Below, piece by piece: positions 1 through 6,450 of a stretch of DNA of 21,357 nucleotides. Below the pieces are notes generated by a model, which was given only the letters and a program-made list of their open reading frames with translations, did not search any database and was not told the origin of the DNA. This stretch comes from Nanobdellota archaeon (GTDB lineage Archaea > Nanobdellota > Nanobdellia > Pacearchaeales > GW2011-AR1). Every line of letters begins with the position of its first letter. Position 1 is the first letter of the stretch. The DNA is taken from the NCBI GenBank assembly GCA_030689875.1, contig JAUYHR010000105.1:1-21357 (forward strand), in the 5' to 3' direction. The translations under genes and the position numbers were made by a program.

Positions 1-1289
1 ATGATGCAAAGAAAAAAATTACAAAATTTTTAGAAAAGAAAAAATTGGGCAGAGAAGTTGTTCAATATAAATTAAGGGATTGGTTGATTTCCCGTCAGAG
101 ATACTGGGGAACTCCAATTCCAATTATTTATTGCGATAAATGCGGAGCTGTTCCAGTTCCAGAAAAAGACTTGCCTGTAATGCTTCCAAAAAAAGTTACA
201 TTTGGAGAAGGAAATCCGCTTGCTACAAATGAAGAATGGATAAGAACAAAATGTCCAAAATGCAAAAAAGAAGCCCGAAGAGAAACAGACACGATGGATA
301 CTTTTGTCAATTCTTCATGGTATTTTTTAAGATATTGCGACCCTGATAATGAAAAAGAAATTTTTGACAAGAAAAAAACAAGATATTGGATGCCGATTGA
401 TCAGTATATTGGTGGAGCAGAACACGCGTGCATGCATTTGATTTATTGCAGATTTTATACAAAATTTTTAAGAGATTTAGGATTGTTGAATTTTGATGAA
501 CCTGTAAAGAAATTATTTCATCAAGGAATGCTGCATGGAGAAGGCGGAGCTGTAATGTCAAAATCTGCCGGCAATGGAGTTTTGCCCGAAGAGGTTAGCA
601 AGAAATACGGGATTGATACTGCCAGATTATTTTTGATGTCACAGGCTTCTCCCGACAAGGATACTCAATGGAACGAAGCAGGAATTGAAGGAACATACAA
701 ATTTGTAATAAAAATGTTAAATTATTTTGATAATATTAAAATTGGAAATTCAGACGCAAAAACCGAGAGCAAATTAAACAAAATAATTAAAGAAGTTACA
801 AATCAAATTGAAAATTTCAAATTTAATTTAGCAATAATTAAAATTCGTGAATTGTTTGATTTTCTTCCTGAAAAAACCTCTAAAGAAGTTTTGGAAAAAA
901 GCTTAAAATTATTGCATCCATTTTGTCCGCATATTACTGAAGAGCTTTGGGAAAAAATTGGTAATGGAAAATTTATTAGTTTAGCTGAATGGCCAATTGC
1001 AGAAGAGAAAAAAATAAGCGAATTTTTTGACAAGCAAGATGAAGCATTAAATAAACTTGTTTCAGATATTACTAATATTTTGAAGATTGTTGCAGAGAAA
1101 GGAAGAGATGCTTCTAAAGTTTATCTTTATGTTATTCCTGGAGAAAAAGATTTTTATAATTTAGATGAATTAAATAAAAGGACCGGTAAAAAAGTTGAAA
1201 TTTTTGAAGTTTCAGATAAAACCAAATATGATCCTAAATATGTTTCTAAAAGAGCGAAACCTGGAAAACCGGGGGTTTATGTTGAGTGA
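1..1289 (+). CDS. leuS: Leucyl-tRNA synthetase, 3' part (gene begins before the window)
   Basis: Class I synthetase that charges tRNA-Leu in the cytoplasm. The frame is open from base 3, so this is a 5'-truncated gene cut by the window edge; the TTG at 45 is internal, not a start. Seen: RDWLISRQRYWG, the conserved stretch just after the editing domain; CDKCG and CPKC pairs; the ETDTMDTFVNSSWY block; YIGGAEHACMHL; and the ATP-binding loop as VMSKSAGNG (KMSKS family) near bases 550-580, followed by the helical anticodon-binding domain. These blocks match the bacterial type of LeuRS more than the archaeal/eukaryotic type (inference from memory of the family). The stop at 1287-1289 lies just before alaS, so the two synthetases are probably co-transcribed. 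Identification is very secure; only the N-terminal half is missing. Confidence 0.96.
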   Translation, partial: DAKKKITKFLEKKKLGREVVQYKLRDWLISRQRYWGTPIPIIYCDKCGAVPVPEKDLPVMLPKKVTFGEGNPLATNEEWIRTKCPKCKKEARRETDTMDTFVNSSWYFLRYCDPDNEKEIFDKKKTRYWMPIDQYIGGAEHACMHLIYCRFYTKFLRDLGLLNFDEPVKKLFHQGMLHGEGGAVMSKSAGNGVLPEEVSKKYGIDTARLFLMSQASPDKDTQWNEAGIEGTYKFVIKMLNYFDNIKIGNSDAKTESKLNKIIKEVTNQIENFKFNLAIIKIRELFDFLPEKTSKEVLEKSLKLLHPFCPHITEELWEKIGNGKFISLAEWPIAEEKKISEFFDKQDEALNKLVSDITNILKIVAEKGRDASKVYLYVIPGEKDFYNLDELNKRTGKKVEIFEVSDKTKYDPKYVSKRAKPGKPGVYVE

Positions 1290-1291
1290 AA

Positions 1292-2986
1292 ATGAAACGC
1301 AAAGAGTTGATAAAAAAATACCTTGAATTTTTCAAATCAAAAAACCATAAGGAAATTCCAAATTCGTCTTTAGTTCCTCAAAACGATCCGACAGTTTTAT
1401 TCACGACGGCAGGAATGCATCCTTTAGTTCCTTTCTTGCTTGGTCAAAAACATCCTCTTGGAAAAAAACTTGTTGGAGTTCAAAGATGCGTAAGAACAGG
1501 AGATATTGAAATGGTGGGAGATGAAGTTCATCATACTTTTTTTGAAATGCTTGGAAACTGGAGCTTGGGAGATTATTGGAAAAAAGAAGCAATTGAATAT
1601 AGCTTTGAATTTCTGACAAAAATTTTAGAAATAAAAAAAGAAAAAATAGAAGTCAGCTGTTTCAAGGGAGATAAAGATTCTCTAAAAGATACAGAATCAG
1701 AAAAAATCTGGAAGTCTCTTGGAATTAACAAAATAAAATTTTTAGGAAAAGAGGACAACTGGTGGGGGCCAGCAGGAGAAACAGGTCCATGCGGTCCTGA
1801 TACAGAAATGTTTGTAAATGGTGTTGAAATCTGGAACGATGTTTTTATGGAATATGAAAAAGACAAAGAAGGAAAATATTTTGAAGCGAAACAAAAAAAC
1901 ATTGACACTGGAATGGGTGTTGAAAGAACTCTGGCTATTCTAAATGGCTTAGAGGATAATTATGAAACAGAAGTTTGGAAACCGATAATTAAAAAAATAG
2001 AATCTCTTTCTGGAAAAAAATATAAAGGAAATGAAAAAACAATGAGAATTATTGCAGACCACATTAAAGCGGGTGTTTTTATTATTTCAGATGGAATTAT
2101 TCCAGGAAATAAAGAACAAGGATATGTTTTAAGAAGATTAATCAGGAGAGCGGTAAGATATGGAAAAGAATTAGAAATAAGAGATTTTATAACAAAAATT
2201 GCAGAACCGGTTTTTGAAATTTATTCTGATTATTTAAATCTAAAAGAAAATAAAATAAAAATTTTAGAAGAATTAAAAAAAGAAGAGCAAAAATTCAGCC
2301 AAACTCTTGAAAAAGGTTTAAATGAATTTAATAAATTAACAAAAGATGAGAAAAAAATTTCCGGAACAAATGCTTTTTTGTTATATCAAAGTTACGGGTT
2401 TCCTTTAGAAATGATTGAAGAAGAAAGCAAAAAAAATAAAATAAAATTTTCAAAAAAAGAATTTGAAAAAGAATTGCAAAAACATCAACAGCTTTCTCAA
2501 ACAGCGTCAGCTGGAAAATTTAAATCAGGTTTAGCAGATACTTCGGAAAAAACAACAAAATTGCACACTGCAACTCATTTATTAAATGAAGCTCTTAGAA
2601 CAATTCTCTCAAAAGATGTAAAACAAAGAGGTTCAAACATCACTTCTGAAAGATTAAGATTTGATTTTGCATTTGACAGGAAACTAACTTCAGAAGAAAT
2701 AAAAAAAATTGAAGATTTAGTAAATAAAAAAAGTAAGGAAAATCTTAAAGTTTCAAGAGAAGAAATGCCTTTGAAAAAAGCTTTTGAATCGGGAGCTCAG
2801 GGAGAATTTGGGGCAAAATATCCTGAAAAAGTTTCAGTTTATACTATCGGAAATTTTTCAAAAGAAATCTGCACTGGTCCTCATGTAAAAAATACTTCAG
2901 AAATGGGAAAATTTAAAATTATAAAAGAAGAATCTTCAAGTTCAGGTGTAAGACGTATAAAGGCGATTCTTGAAGATTCTTCATAG
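1292..2986 (+). CDS. alaS: Alanyl-tRNA synthetase, short form without the DHHA1/C-Ala end
   Basis: Charges tRNA-Ala and, through its editing domain, clears Ser/Gly mischarging. ATG at 1292 lies two bases after the leuS stop; a GTG at 1286 overlapping that stop is an alternative start. Seen: class II core with TTAGMHPL, QRCVRTGDIE, the HHTFFEMLGNWS block, DNWWGPAGETGPCG and motif 3 GMGVERTLA. The editing domain has a complete zinc-site set: H425 and H429 (HTATH), C527 and H531 (CTGPH). At 564 residues it stops right after the editing domain, while bacterial AlaRS is about 875, so the C-terminal DHHA1/C-Ala region is absent. The N-terminus lacks the archaeal-type extension. The last three residues (DSS) are added by a perfect inverted repeat, and the native-looking tail is found again downstream (see the two repeat entries). 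Confidence 0.96.
   Translation: MKRKELIKKYLEFFKSKNHKEIPNSSLVPQNDPTVLFTTAGMHPLVPFLLGQKHPLGKKLVGVQRCVRTGDIEMVGDEVHHTFFEMLGNWSLGDYWKKEAIEYSFEFLTKILEIKKEKIEVSCFKGDKDSLKDTESEKIWKSLGINKIKFLGKEDNWWGPAGETGPCGPDTEMFVNGVEIWNDVFMEYEKDKEGKYFEAKQKNIDTGMGVERTLAILNGLEDNYETEVWKPIIKKIESLSGKKYKGNEKTMRIIADHIKAGVFIISDGIIPGNKEQGYVLRRLIRRAVRYGKELEIRDFITKIAEPVFEIYSDYLNLKENKIKILEELKKEEQKFSQTLEKGLNEFNKLTKDEKKISGTNAFLLYQSYGFPLEMIEEESKKNKIKFSKKEFEKELQKHQQLSQTASAGKFKSGLADTSEKTTKLHTATHLLNEALRTILSKDVKQRGSNITSERLRFDFAFDRKLTSEEIKKIEDLVNKKSKENLKVSREEMPLKKAFESGAQGEFGAKYPEKVSVYTIGNFSKEICTGPHVKNTSEMGKFKIIKEESSSSGVRRIKAILEDSS
2927..2982 (+). repeat. Perfect 14-nt inverted repeat at the alaS 3' end
   Basis: GAAGAATCTTCAAG at 2927-2940 is exactly complementary to CTTGAAGATTCTTC at 2969-2982, leaving a 28-nt loop. 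The right arm encodes the extra C-terminal residues DSS just before the TAG. The transcript could form a 14-bp stem-loop across the stop region. It may be a structure acting on the mRNA end, or a scar of template switching that copied the left arm in inverted form; the sequence alone does not decide. Confidence 0.8.
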
Positions 2987-3012
2987 ATGCTCGTGAAGAT
3001 ACACTTCGCATC
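2986..3012 (+). repeat. Imperfect hairpin between the two alaS tails
   Basis: GATGC at 2986-2990 pairs with GCATC at 3008-3012. Inside it GAAG (2995-2998) pairs with CTTC (3004-3007) over a five-base loop, with TCGT bulged out. The segment separates the in-frame alaS end from the second tail copy. It shares only about ten bases (CTCGTGAA.AT) with the family 1 repeat near tRNA-Asn, too little to call it a copy. Confidence 0.5.
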
Positions 3013-3014
3013 AA

Positions 3015-3065
3015 GAAGAAAGCAGTTCATCGGGTGTGAGAAGGATTAAAGCAATATTAGAATGA
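3015..3065 (+). pseudogene. Second, synonymously different copy of the last 16 alaS codons
   Basis: Read from 3015, this gives EESSSSGVRRIKAILE and then TGA, identical in all 16 residues to residues encoded at 2927-2974 of alaS, yet most codons differ (for example TCT/AGC, CGT/AGG, CTT/TTA). The protein-level match with heavy synonymous change rules out an assembly duplication or recent copy. It is out of frame with alaS (offset 88 bases) and behind its stop, so it is not translated as part of AlaRS by normal decoding. It is either the original gene end displaced by an insertion that carried a different tail, or the remnant of another alaS. The alaS stop and this TGA are 79 bases apart. Confidence 0.75.
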
Positions 3066-3067
3066 AA

Positions 3068-3415
3068 TTATCTCTCCAATTCCCTCAACTTTTTCTGAAT
3101 TTCTTCCAACTGCTCTTCTAAGTTATCTTTCTTTGAACTAATTTTAAATTCATCTTTTTTATTTTCTATTCCCAAAAGTATTTTTGGAATCTTCGGTTTT
3201 GGAAGAATTTCTTCAAGTTTTTTTATTTCAGTTTTTGTTTCTTTTAATTTTTTCAACAATCTTGTTTTTAATTTTAATTCATTTATTCTTAACAGCTGAT
3301 ACTTTTGGATGATTTGCAAAATTCTTATTAAATCTGCTTCTGTTGAGAGAATTTCTTTTTTTGAATTAATTAACTCCTCGCGATTAAGTCCTACATGAAT
3401 TAAGTTTTCGGTCAT
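3068..3415 (-). CDS. Hypothetical coiled-coil protein, 115 aa
   Basis: Not recognised. I chose the ATG at 3415 (MTENLIHVGLNREEL); a longer reading from 3454 would overlap the upstream gene. Residues 12-80 and the C-terminal 30 are rich in Leu, Lys and Glu with heptad-like spacing, so a long helical hairpin or coiled coil is likely; a Pro-rich break (LPKPKIPKILLG) lies between them. No signal peptide or membrane segment. It begins seven bases after the gene at 3423-4118, so the pair is surely an operon and the two proteins may interact through their coiled coils (inference). Its end lies almost against the duplicated alaS tail, which belongs to the opposite strand. Confidence 0.7.
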   Translation of the reverse strand: MTENLIHVGLNREELINSKKEILSTEADLIRILQIIQKYQLLRINELKLKTRLLKKLKETKTEIKKLEEILPKPKIPKILLGIENKKDEFKISSKKDNLEEQLEEIQKKLRELER

Positions 3416-3422
3416 TTTAATT

Positions 3423-4118
3423 TTATTCCAGCTTAGAAAAAATATCTCTTTCAACTTTATCTGTTTGATTTTTTATTGTTTGTATTTCAGCCATCCAATA
3501 AGACAGCTCTTTTTCTTCTTTTTCTTTTAATTCTCTGATATCTTCAAGCATTTTTTCCATTTCAGAAATTTTGCTTTTTGTCAGTTCAAAAATTTTAAGA
3601 CTTTCTTCAAACTTGTCAATTTTTATAAAAACCTGCCCGCTTTTTTTTGTTTTAGGTTCTTGCCAGTTTCTTAATTCTAATTCTTTTGCCGGCCTTTCCA
3701 TTTTATAAGGAAATTCCATTTTACTGCTCTGCTCCCGACCCCGCTCGGATTTTTCAAATTTACCTTCGGGATTGAATCTCGCAAAGTCGCTCGGCTCCCG
3801 ATCTCGCTCGTTATTTGAATAAAACTTTTCTCTCGCAAAGTCGCTCGATTTTCTCTCAAGATGTTCGGGCATCATTTGCTCTCTAACAAATTCATCTGCC
3901 TCAAGCATCTCCTCTTTTTTCCCAGATATAGCGTCCTTAATTGTGTTTTGATGAAATTTATCGTTGAAAGAATTTACTGAATATTTTGGCAATTGCGGGA
4001 GAGTTGTTTCAAATTCAGATTCTTCCGGCAAGGAAGGCAGTTTTGGAAGTTCCGGCAATTCAGGAATATCTTTAATCTGCTTTCTTTCTGAAGTTTTTTT
4101 TCTTTTAAACAGCCCCAT
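3423..4118 (-). CDS. Hypothetical protein with Pro-rich N-terminus, inserted repeat peptides and C-terminal coiled coil
   Basis: Not recognised as a named family. Start chosen at ATG 4118 (MGLFKRKKTSERKQ); an upstream in-frame start at 4145 would lie in the promoter area. The 231-residue protein has a basic N-terminus, a proline stretch built from LPxLP steps (about residues 20-45), a low-complexity middle, and a conserved-looking C-terminal part (GQVFIKIDKFEESLKIFE onward, residues about 161-231) that is an acidic/basic coiled coil. The middle contains two tandem family 1 repeats at residues about 91-128, encoding SDFAREKFYSNNERDRE and SDFARFNPEGKFEKSERG. These look like foreign insertions in an unstructured linker. 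It heads the two-gene operon with the 115-aa protein. Confidence 0.75.
   Translation of the reverse strand: MGLFKRKKTSERKQIKDIPELPELPKLPSLPEESEFETTLPQLPKYSVNSFNDKFHQNTIKDAISGKKEEMLEADEFVREQMMPEHLERKSSDFAREKFYSNNERDREPSDFARFNPEGKFEKSERGREQSSKMEFPYKMERPAKELELRNWQEPKTKKSGQVFIKIDKFEESLKIFELTKSKISEMEKMLEDIRELKEKEEKELSYWMAEIQTIKNQTDKVERDIFSKLE
3731..3847 (-). repeat. Family 1 dispersed repeat, two tandem copies inside a CDS
   Basis: On the + strand both units start GCTCCCGAyC and end TCTCGCAAAGTCGCTCG: unit one 3731-3793 (63 bp), unit two 3794-3847 (54 bp, central part diverged or shortened). Both keep the host reading frame. Unit one matches the mnmA insert (7195-7257) at about 42 of 50 hand-aligned positions with a one-base gap, and resembles 8092-8152 beside tRNA-Asn. 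It is clearly more GC-rich than the surrounding gene. Confidence 0.8.
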
Positions 4119-4150
4119 TTTAATATAATCTTTTAATATATACAATATGC
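4119..4150 (-). promoter_or_regulatory. Probable promoter of the coiled-coil gene pair
   Basis: Reading on the minus strand, an AT-only run (GTATATATTAAAAG) lies about 15-25 bases before the ATG at 4118, the position expected for an archaeal TATA box of a leaderless or short-leader transcript. Weak evidence in such an AT-rich genome. Confidence 0.35.
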
Positions 4151-4192
4151 AATATAGGTTTAAAAACTTTGTTTTGGCTTAAAACCTGCTAT

Positions 4193-4299
4193 TGAAGCCT
4201 TGCGGGTACGCTCATTTTAAAATGAGAGCGCACTAAAAGTTTTTTCGCCTAAAGTCTAAATACAAAAAAAAACAACTGACTTTAGCCCGCAAAGCTTCA
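4193..4299. repeat. Nested inverted-repeat element (outer stem plus two internal hairpins)
   Basis: TGAAGCCTTGCGGG (4193-4206) is the reverse complement of CCCGCAAAGCTTCA (4286-4299) at 13 of 14 positions. Inside lie a perfect palindrome CTCATTTTAAAATGAG (4211-4226), flanked by further pairing GC bases, and a second perfect pair CTAAAGTC (4249-4256) with GACTTTAG (4278-4285) around an A-rich loop. The whole can fold as a closed three-way structure. It fills most of the 218-bp gap between two divergent operons and has no ORF. It could be a structured RNA, a MITE-like non-autonomous element, or a regulatory element; no direct target repeat is evident at its edges. Confidence 0.7.
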
Positions 4300-4336
4300 C
4301 CGAAAGGTATTTAATAAAATTAATTTTAATAAAAAG
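4300..4336 (+). promoter_or_regulatory. Promoter of the TFE-rhomboid operon (BRE plus TATA)
   Basis: CGAAAGG at 4301-4307 followed by TATTTAATAAAA fits an archaeal BRE/TATA pair. The TATA centre is about 24 bases before the ATG at 4337, so the transcript is probably leaderless, and no Shine-Dalgarno motif is seen. The BRE begins two bases after the right arm of the inverted-repeat element. Confidence 0.55.
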
Positions 4337-5083
4337 ATGATTGACACTTTTCTCAAAGAGGTTATAGCATATGTTGCAGGAAAACCTGCAGAGAATATAA
4401 CAGATATCCTGTCTGTAAAAAAATATGTAAATGAATTTTTAATTGCTAAAAAAATAGGTTTAACAATTAATCAAACAAGAAACATTTTATACAAACTTTC
4501 TGATTCTAGTTTGGTTTCTTCAATTAGAAAAAAGGACAAAAAAAAGGGATGGTATACTTATTTCTGGAAAATTGAAGCTTTAAAATCTTTGGAATTTTTG
4601 AGCCAGGTTTTGTTAAAGCAAATTGAGCAAATAAACAACCAGATAAACAGCAGAGAATCAAAACAATTTTATATTTGCGAGAGGTGCAATATTGAATTAG
4701 CTGAAGAAAAAGCCTTGCTGTATAATTTTACCTGCAATGAATGCGGAGAGGTTTTTAAAATTAAAGAGAATCTTAAATTGCTCAAAGACCTTAAAAGAAA
4801 TTTAGAGAAAACTAATAATAAATTTTCTTTGGTCAATGTGGAAATTGAGAAAGAAAAAGAAAAAATAGAAAAACAAAAATCTAAAGAAAATACAAGATTA
4901 AATAAAGAAAAAGCTGAAGAAACAAGGAAAAAGAGATTAGCAAATAAAAAAATTAAAAATGACAAAGCTGTTAGTAAAAAACCCAAAAAAAATAAATTTG
5001 CCAAAAATAAAATAAAAAAAACAAAAGTAAAACAGAAAAGAATAAAGGCAAAGGTAAAAAAAGGAAGTAAAGATTTTAGATGA
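4337..5083 (+). CDS. tfe: TFE-like transcription factor (TFIIE-alpha homologue) with Lys-rich tail
   Basis: Archaeal TFE helps TBP/TFB and RNA polymerase open promoters. The order of domains fits: an N-terminal winged helix (residues 1-85, with FLIAKKIGLTINQTRNILYKL as the recognition region and the GWYTYFW wing), a linker helix, and a zinc ribbon with C114/C117 and C133/C136. Beyond the ribbon there is a coiled-coil stretch and then about 75 residues made almost only of Lys, Glu, Asn and Arg, which is longer than usual for TFE (typically about 170-190 aa in total). The tail may bind nucleic acid or polymerase (inference). The stop overlaps the start of the rhomboid gene (ATGA), so the two are translationally coupled. 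Confidence 0.88.
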   Translation: MIDTFLKEVIAYVAGKPAENITDILSVKKYVNEFLIAKKIGLTINQTRNILYKLSDSSLVSSIRKKDKKKGWYTYFWKIEALKSLEFLSQVLLKQIEQINNQINSRESKQFYICERCNIELAEEKALLYNFTCNECGEVFKIKENLKLLKDLKRNLEKTNNKFSLVNVEIEKEKEKIEKQKSKENTRLNKEKAEETRKKRLANKKIKNDKAVSKKPKKNKFAKNKIKKTKVKQKRIKAKVKKGSKDFR

Positions 5084-5760
5084 AGACTCATATTGGTGAT
5101 TTAGATGGAAAAAAAGGTTTCTTTTCAAGCTTAAGCATTAATACGATTTTAATTTTGCTTACGGTTCTTATGTTTTTTGTGTTTAGTCTTTTGATGAAAT
5201 TTAATCTTTTAACTATTGATGATGTTGCTATTAAACCTTCTAATATTTTTCAGGGAAAATATCTCTGGACATTTTTAACAAGCATGTTTATGCACGGTGG
5301 ATTTTTTCATCTTTTTGTTAATATGCTTTCTTTATTTTTTCTGGGAACTTTTCTTCAGAGAATTTTAGGCGTTAAGAGATATTTGTGGTTTTATTTAATT
5401 TCAGGTTTATTCGCAGGTTTATTTTTTGTACTTCTTAGTTTAATTCCCACCCCATTTTTTTCAGCAGATTTTGACGTTTTTGCAGTCGGCGCTTCCGGGG
5501 CTCTTTTTGGATTAATTGGTTTAATGATGCTCCTGACTCCTAATCTTCCTGTTTATATTATGTTTATTCCAATTCCAATAAAAATTAAATATGCTGCCCC
5601 TGGAATGCTTGTTTTGTTGTGGTTTATCTCTGTTACAGGAAATATTCCAATAGGAAACACCGCCCATTTTGGAGGGTTAATCGCCGGATTAGTTTACGGA
5701 CTTTATTTAAGAAACAGATATAAAAATAAAGTTAAAGCGCTTAATAAATTTTTTAGGTGA
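5080..5760 (+). CDS. Rhomboid-family intramembrane serine protease
   Basis: Six predicted membrane helices in 226 residues. The catalytic pair is visible: S139 in GASG at the start of one helix and H196 in NTAHFGG in the last. H72, H77 and N81 in MHGGFFHLFVN form the conserved oxyanion/loop region, so it should be active and cut membrane proteins within the bilayer. A short hydrophilic N-terminus precedes the first helix. ATG at 5080 overlaps the TFE stop by four bases. The pairing with a general transcription factor has no obvious functional logic. Substrates cannot be told from sequence; the nearby surface proteins with single C-terminal membrane helices (16727 onward) are possible targets, which is speculation. 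Confidence 0.9.
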   Translation: MKTHIGDLDGKKGFFSSLSINTILILLTVLMFFVFSLLMKFNLLTIDDVAIKPSNIFQGKYLWTFLTSMFMHGGFFHLFVNMLSLFFLGTFLQRILGVKRYLWFYLISGLFAGLFFVLLSLIPTPFFSADFDVFAVGASGALFGLIGLMMLLTPNLPVYIMFIPIPIKIKYAAPGMLVLLWFISVTGNIPIGNTAHFGGLIAGLVYGLYLRNRYKNKVKALNKFFR

Positions 5761-5818
5761 TTTTTTTAGGAATATCTTTAAAAATATTTTTAATTTTCAT
5801 AATTAAACCTGTAAATTT

Positions 5819-6364
5819 CTAAACTTTTACCATTCTGCTCTTTCCATATTCTTCAAAATATAAAATTCTGTCCAGTTCTATTTTTCTTTTTTGCTTTGTC
5901 TTTGCAATTCCAGATTCATAACCAATTGGAAAAAATGCTTCAACATTAATTTCTTTTGGAATTTTTAAAATATTTTTTACTTTATCGTCTGTAAAATGCC
6001 CAATCCAGCATGTAGCTAATCCAAATTCTTCTAATTTTAATAAAAAGGTTTGTATTCCTGCTCCTGTCTGCTGTTTTAGATAATTATCGCCACGTTCTTC
6101 ATAAGCATTTAAAGTTCTTGAAGGATTTGAGCAAACTACGACTACGAACTGAGCATCTGCAACAAATTCCTGCTCACTTGTTTTTGAAAGCTGTTGTATT
6201 TTTTCTTTATCAGAAACGAGAATAAATTTTAAGCTAAAAAGATTTCCAGCCATTGGAGAGTATCTTGCCATATCTATTGCTTCAATTATTTTTCTCCAGT
6301 CCGGCTTTTTCTTTGAAAATTTTTTTACAGATTTTCTTGATTGTATTGCTTTATCTAATTCCAT
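5819..6364 (-). CDS. Nitroreductase-family FMN-dependent oxidoreductase
   Basis: Member of the NADH-dependent flavin oxidoreductase (nitroreductase) fold. Seen: the N-terminal FMN-contact segment SRKSVKKFSKKKPDW, then AIDMARYSPMAGNLFSLKFILV, the GAGIQTFLLKLEEFGLATCWIG helix region, and IPKEINVEAFFPIGYE near the end. The 181-residue length is normal for the shorter members. ATG at 6364 is preferred over an upstream in-frame one at 6412 because AGGAGG stands five bases before it and the family usually begins right before the SRRS/SRKS motif. The substrate is unknown. Same strand as mnmA, 86 bases downstream of its stop. Confidence 0.88.
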   Translation of the reverse strand: MELDKAIQSRKSVKKFSKKKPDWRKIIEAIDMARYSPMAGNLFSLKFILVSDKEKIQQLSKTSEQEFVADAQFVVVVCSNPSRTLNAYEERGDNYLKQQTGAGIQTFLLKLEEFGLATCWIGHFTDDKVKNILKIPKEINVEAFFPIGYESGIAKTKQKRKIELDRILYFEEYGKSRMVKV

Positions 6365-6450
6365 TCTTTCCTCCTGAATTAGATAATGAAAATCTTTGAT
6401 TTGCTTTGTCAAGTTCCATGATTTAGGGAAGAAAATAGAGTATAAAAATA

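Noticed and set aside
45..60. TTG at 45 as the start of LeuRS
   Set aside because: The frame is open to base 3 and the upstream residues fit LeuRS, so the gene is truncated by the window edge.
3731..3847. CRISPR-like array
   Set aside because: Only two direct units without unique spacers between them, and the segment is in frame in a gene.
4669..5128. Phe/Leu-rich minus-strand frames over the TFE tail
   Set aside because: They mirror the Lys-rich codons (AAA/AAG read as TTT/CTT); not genes.
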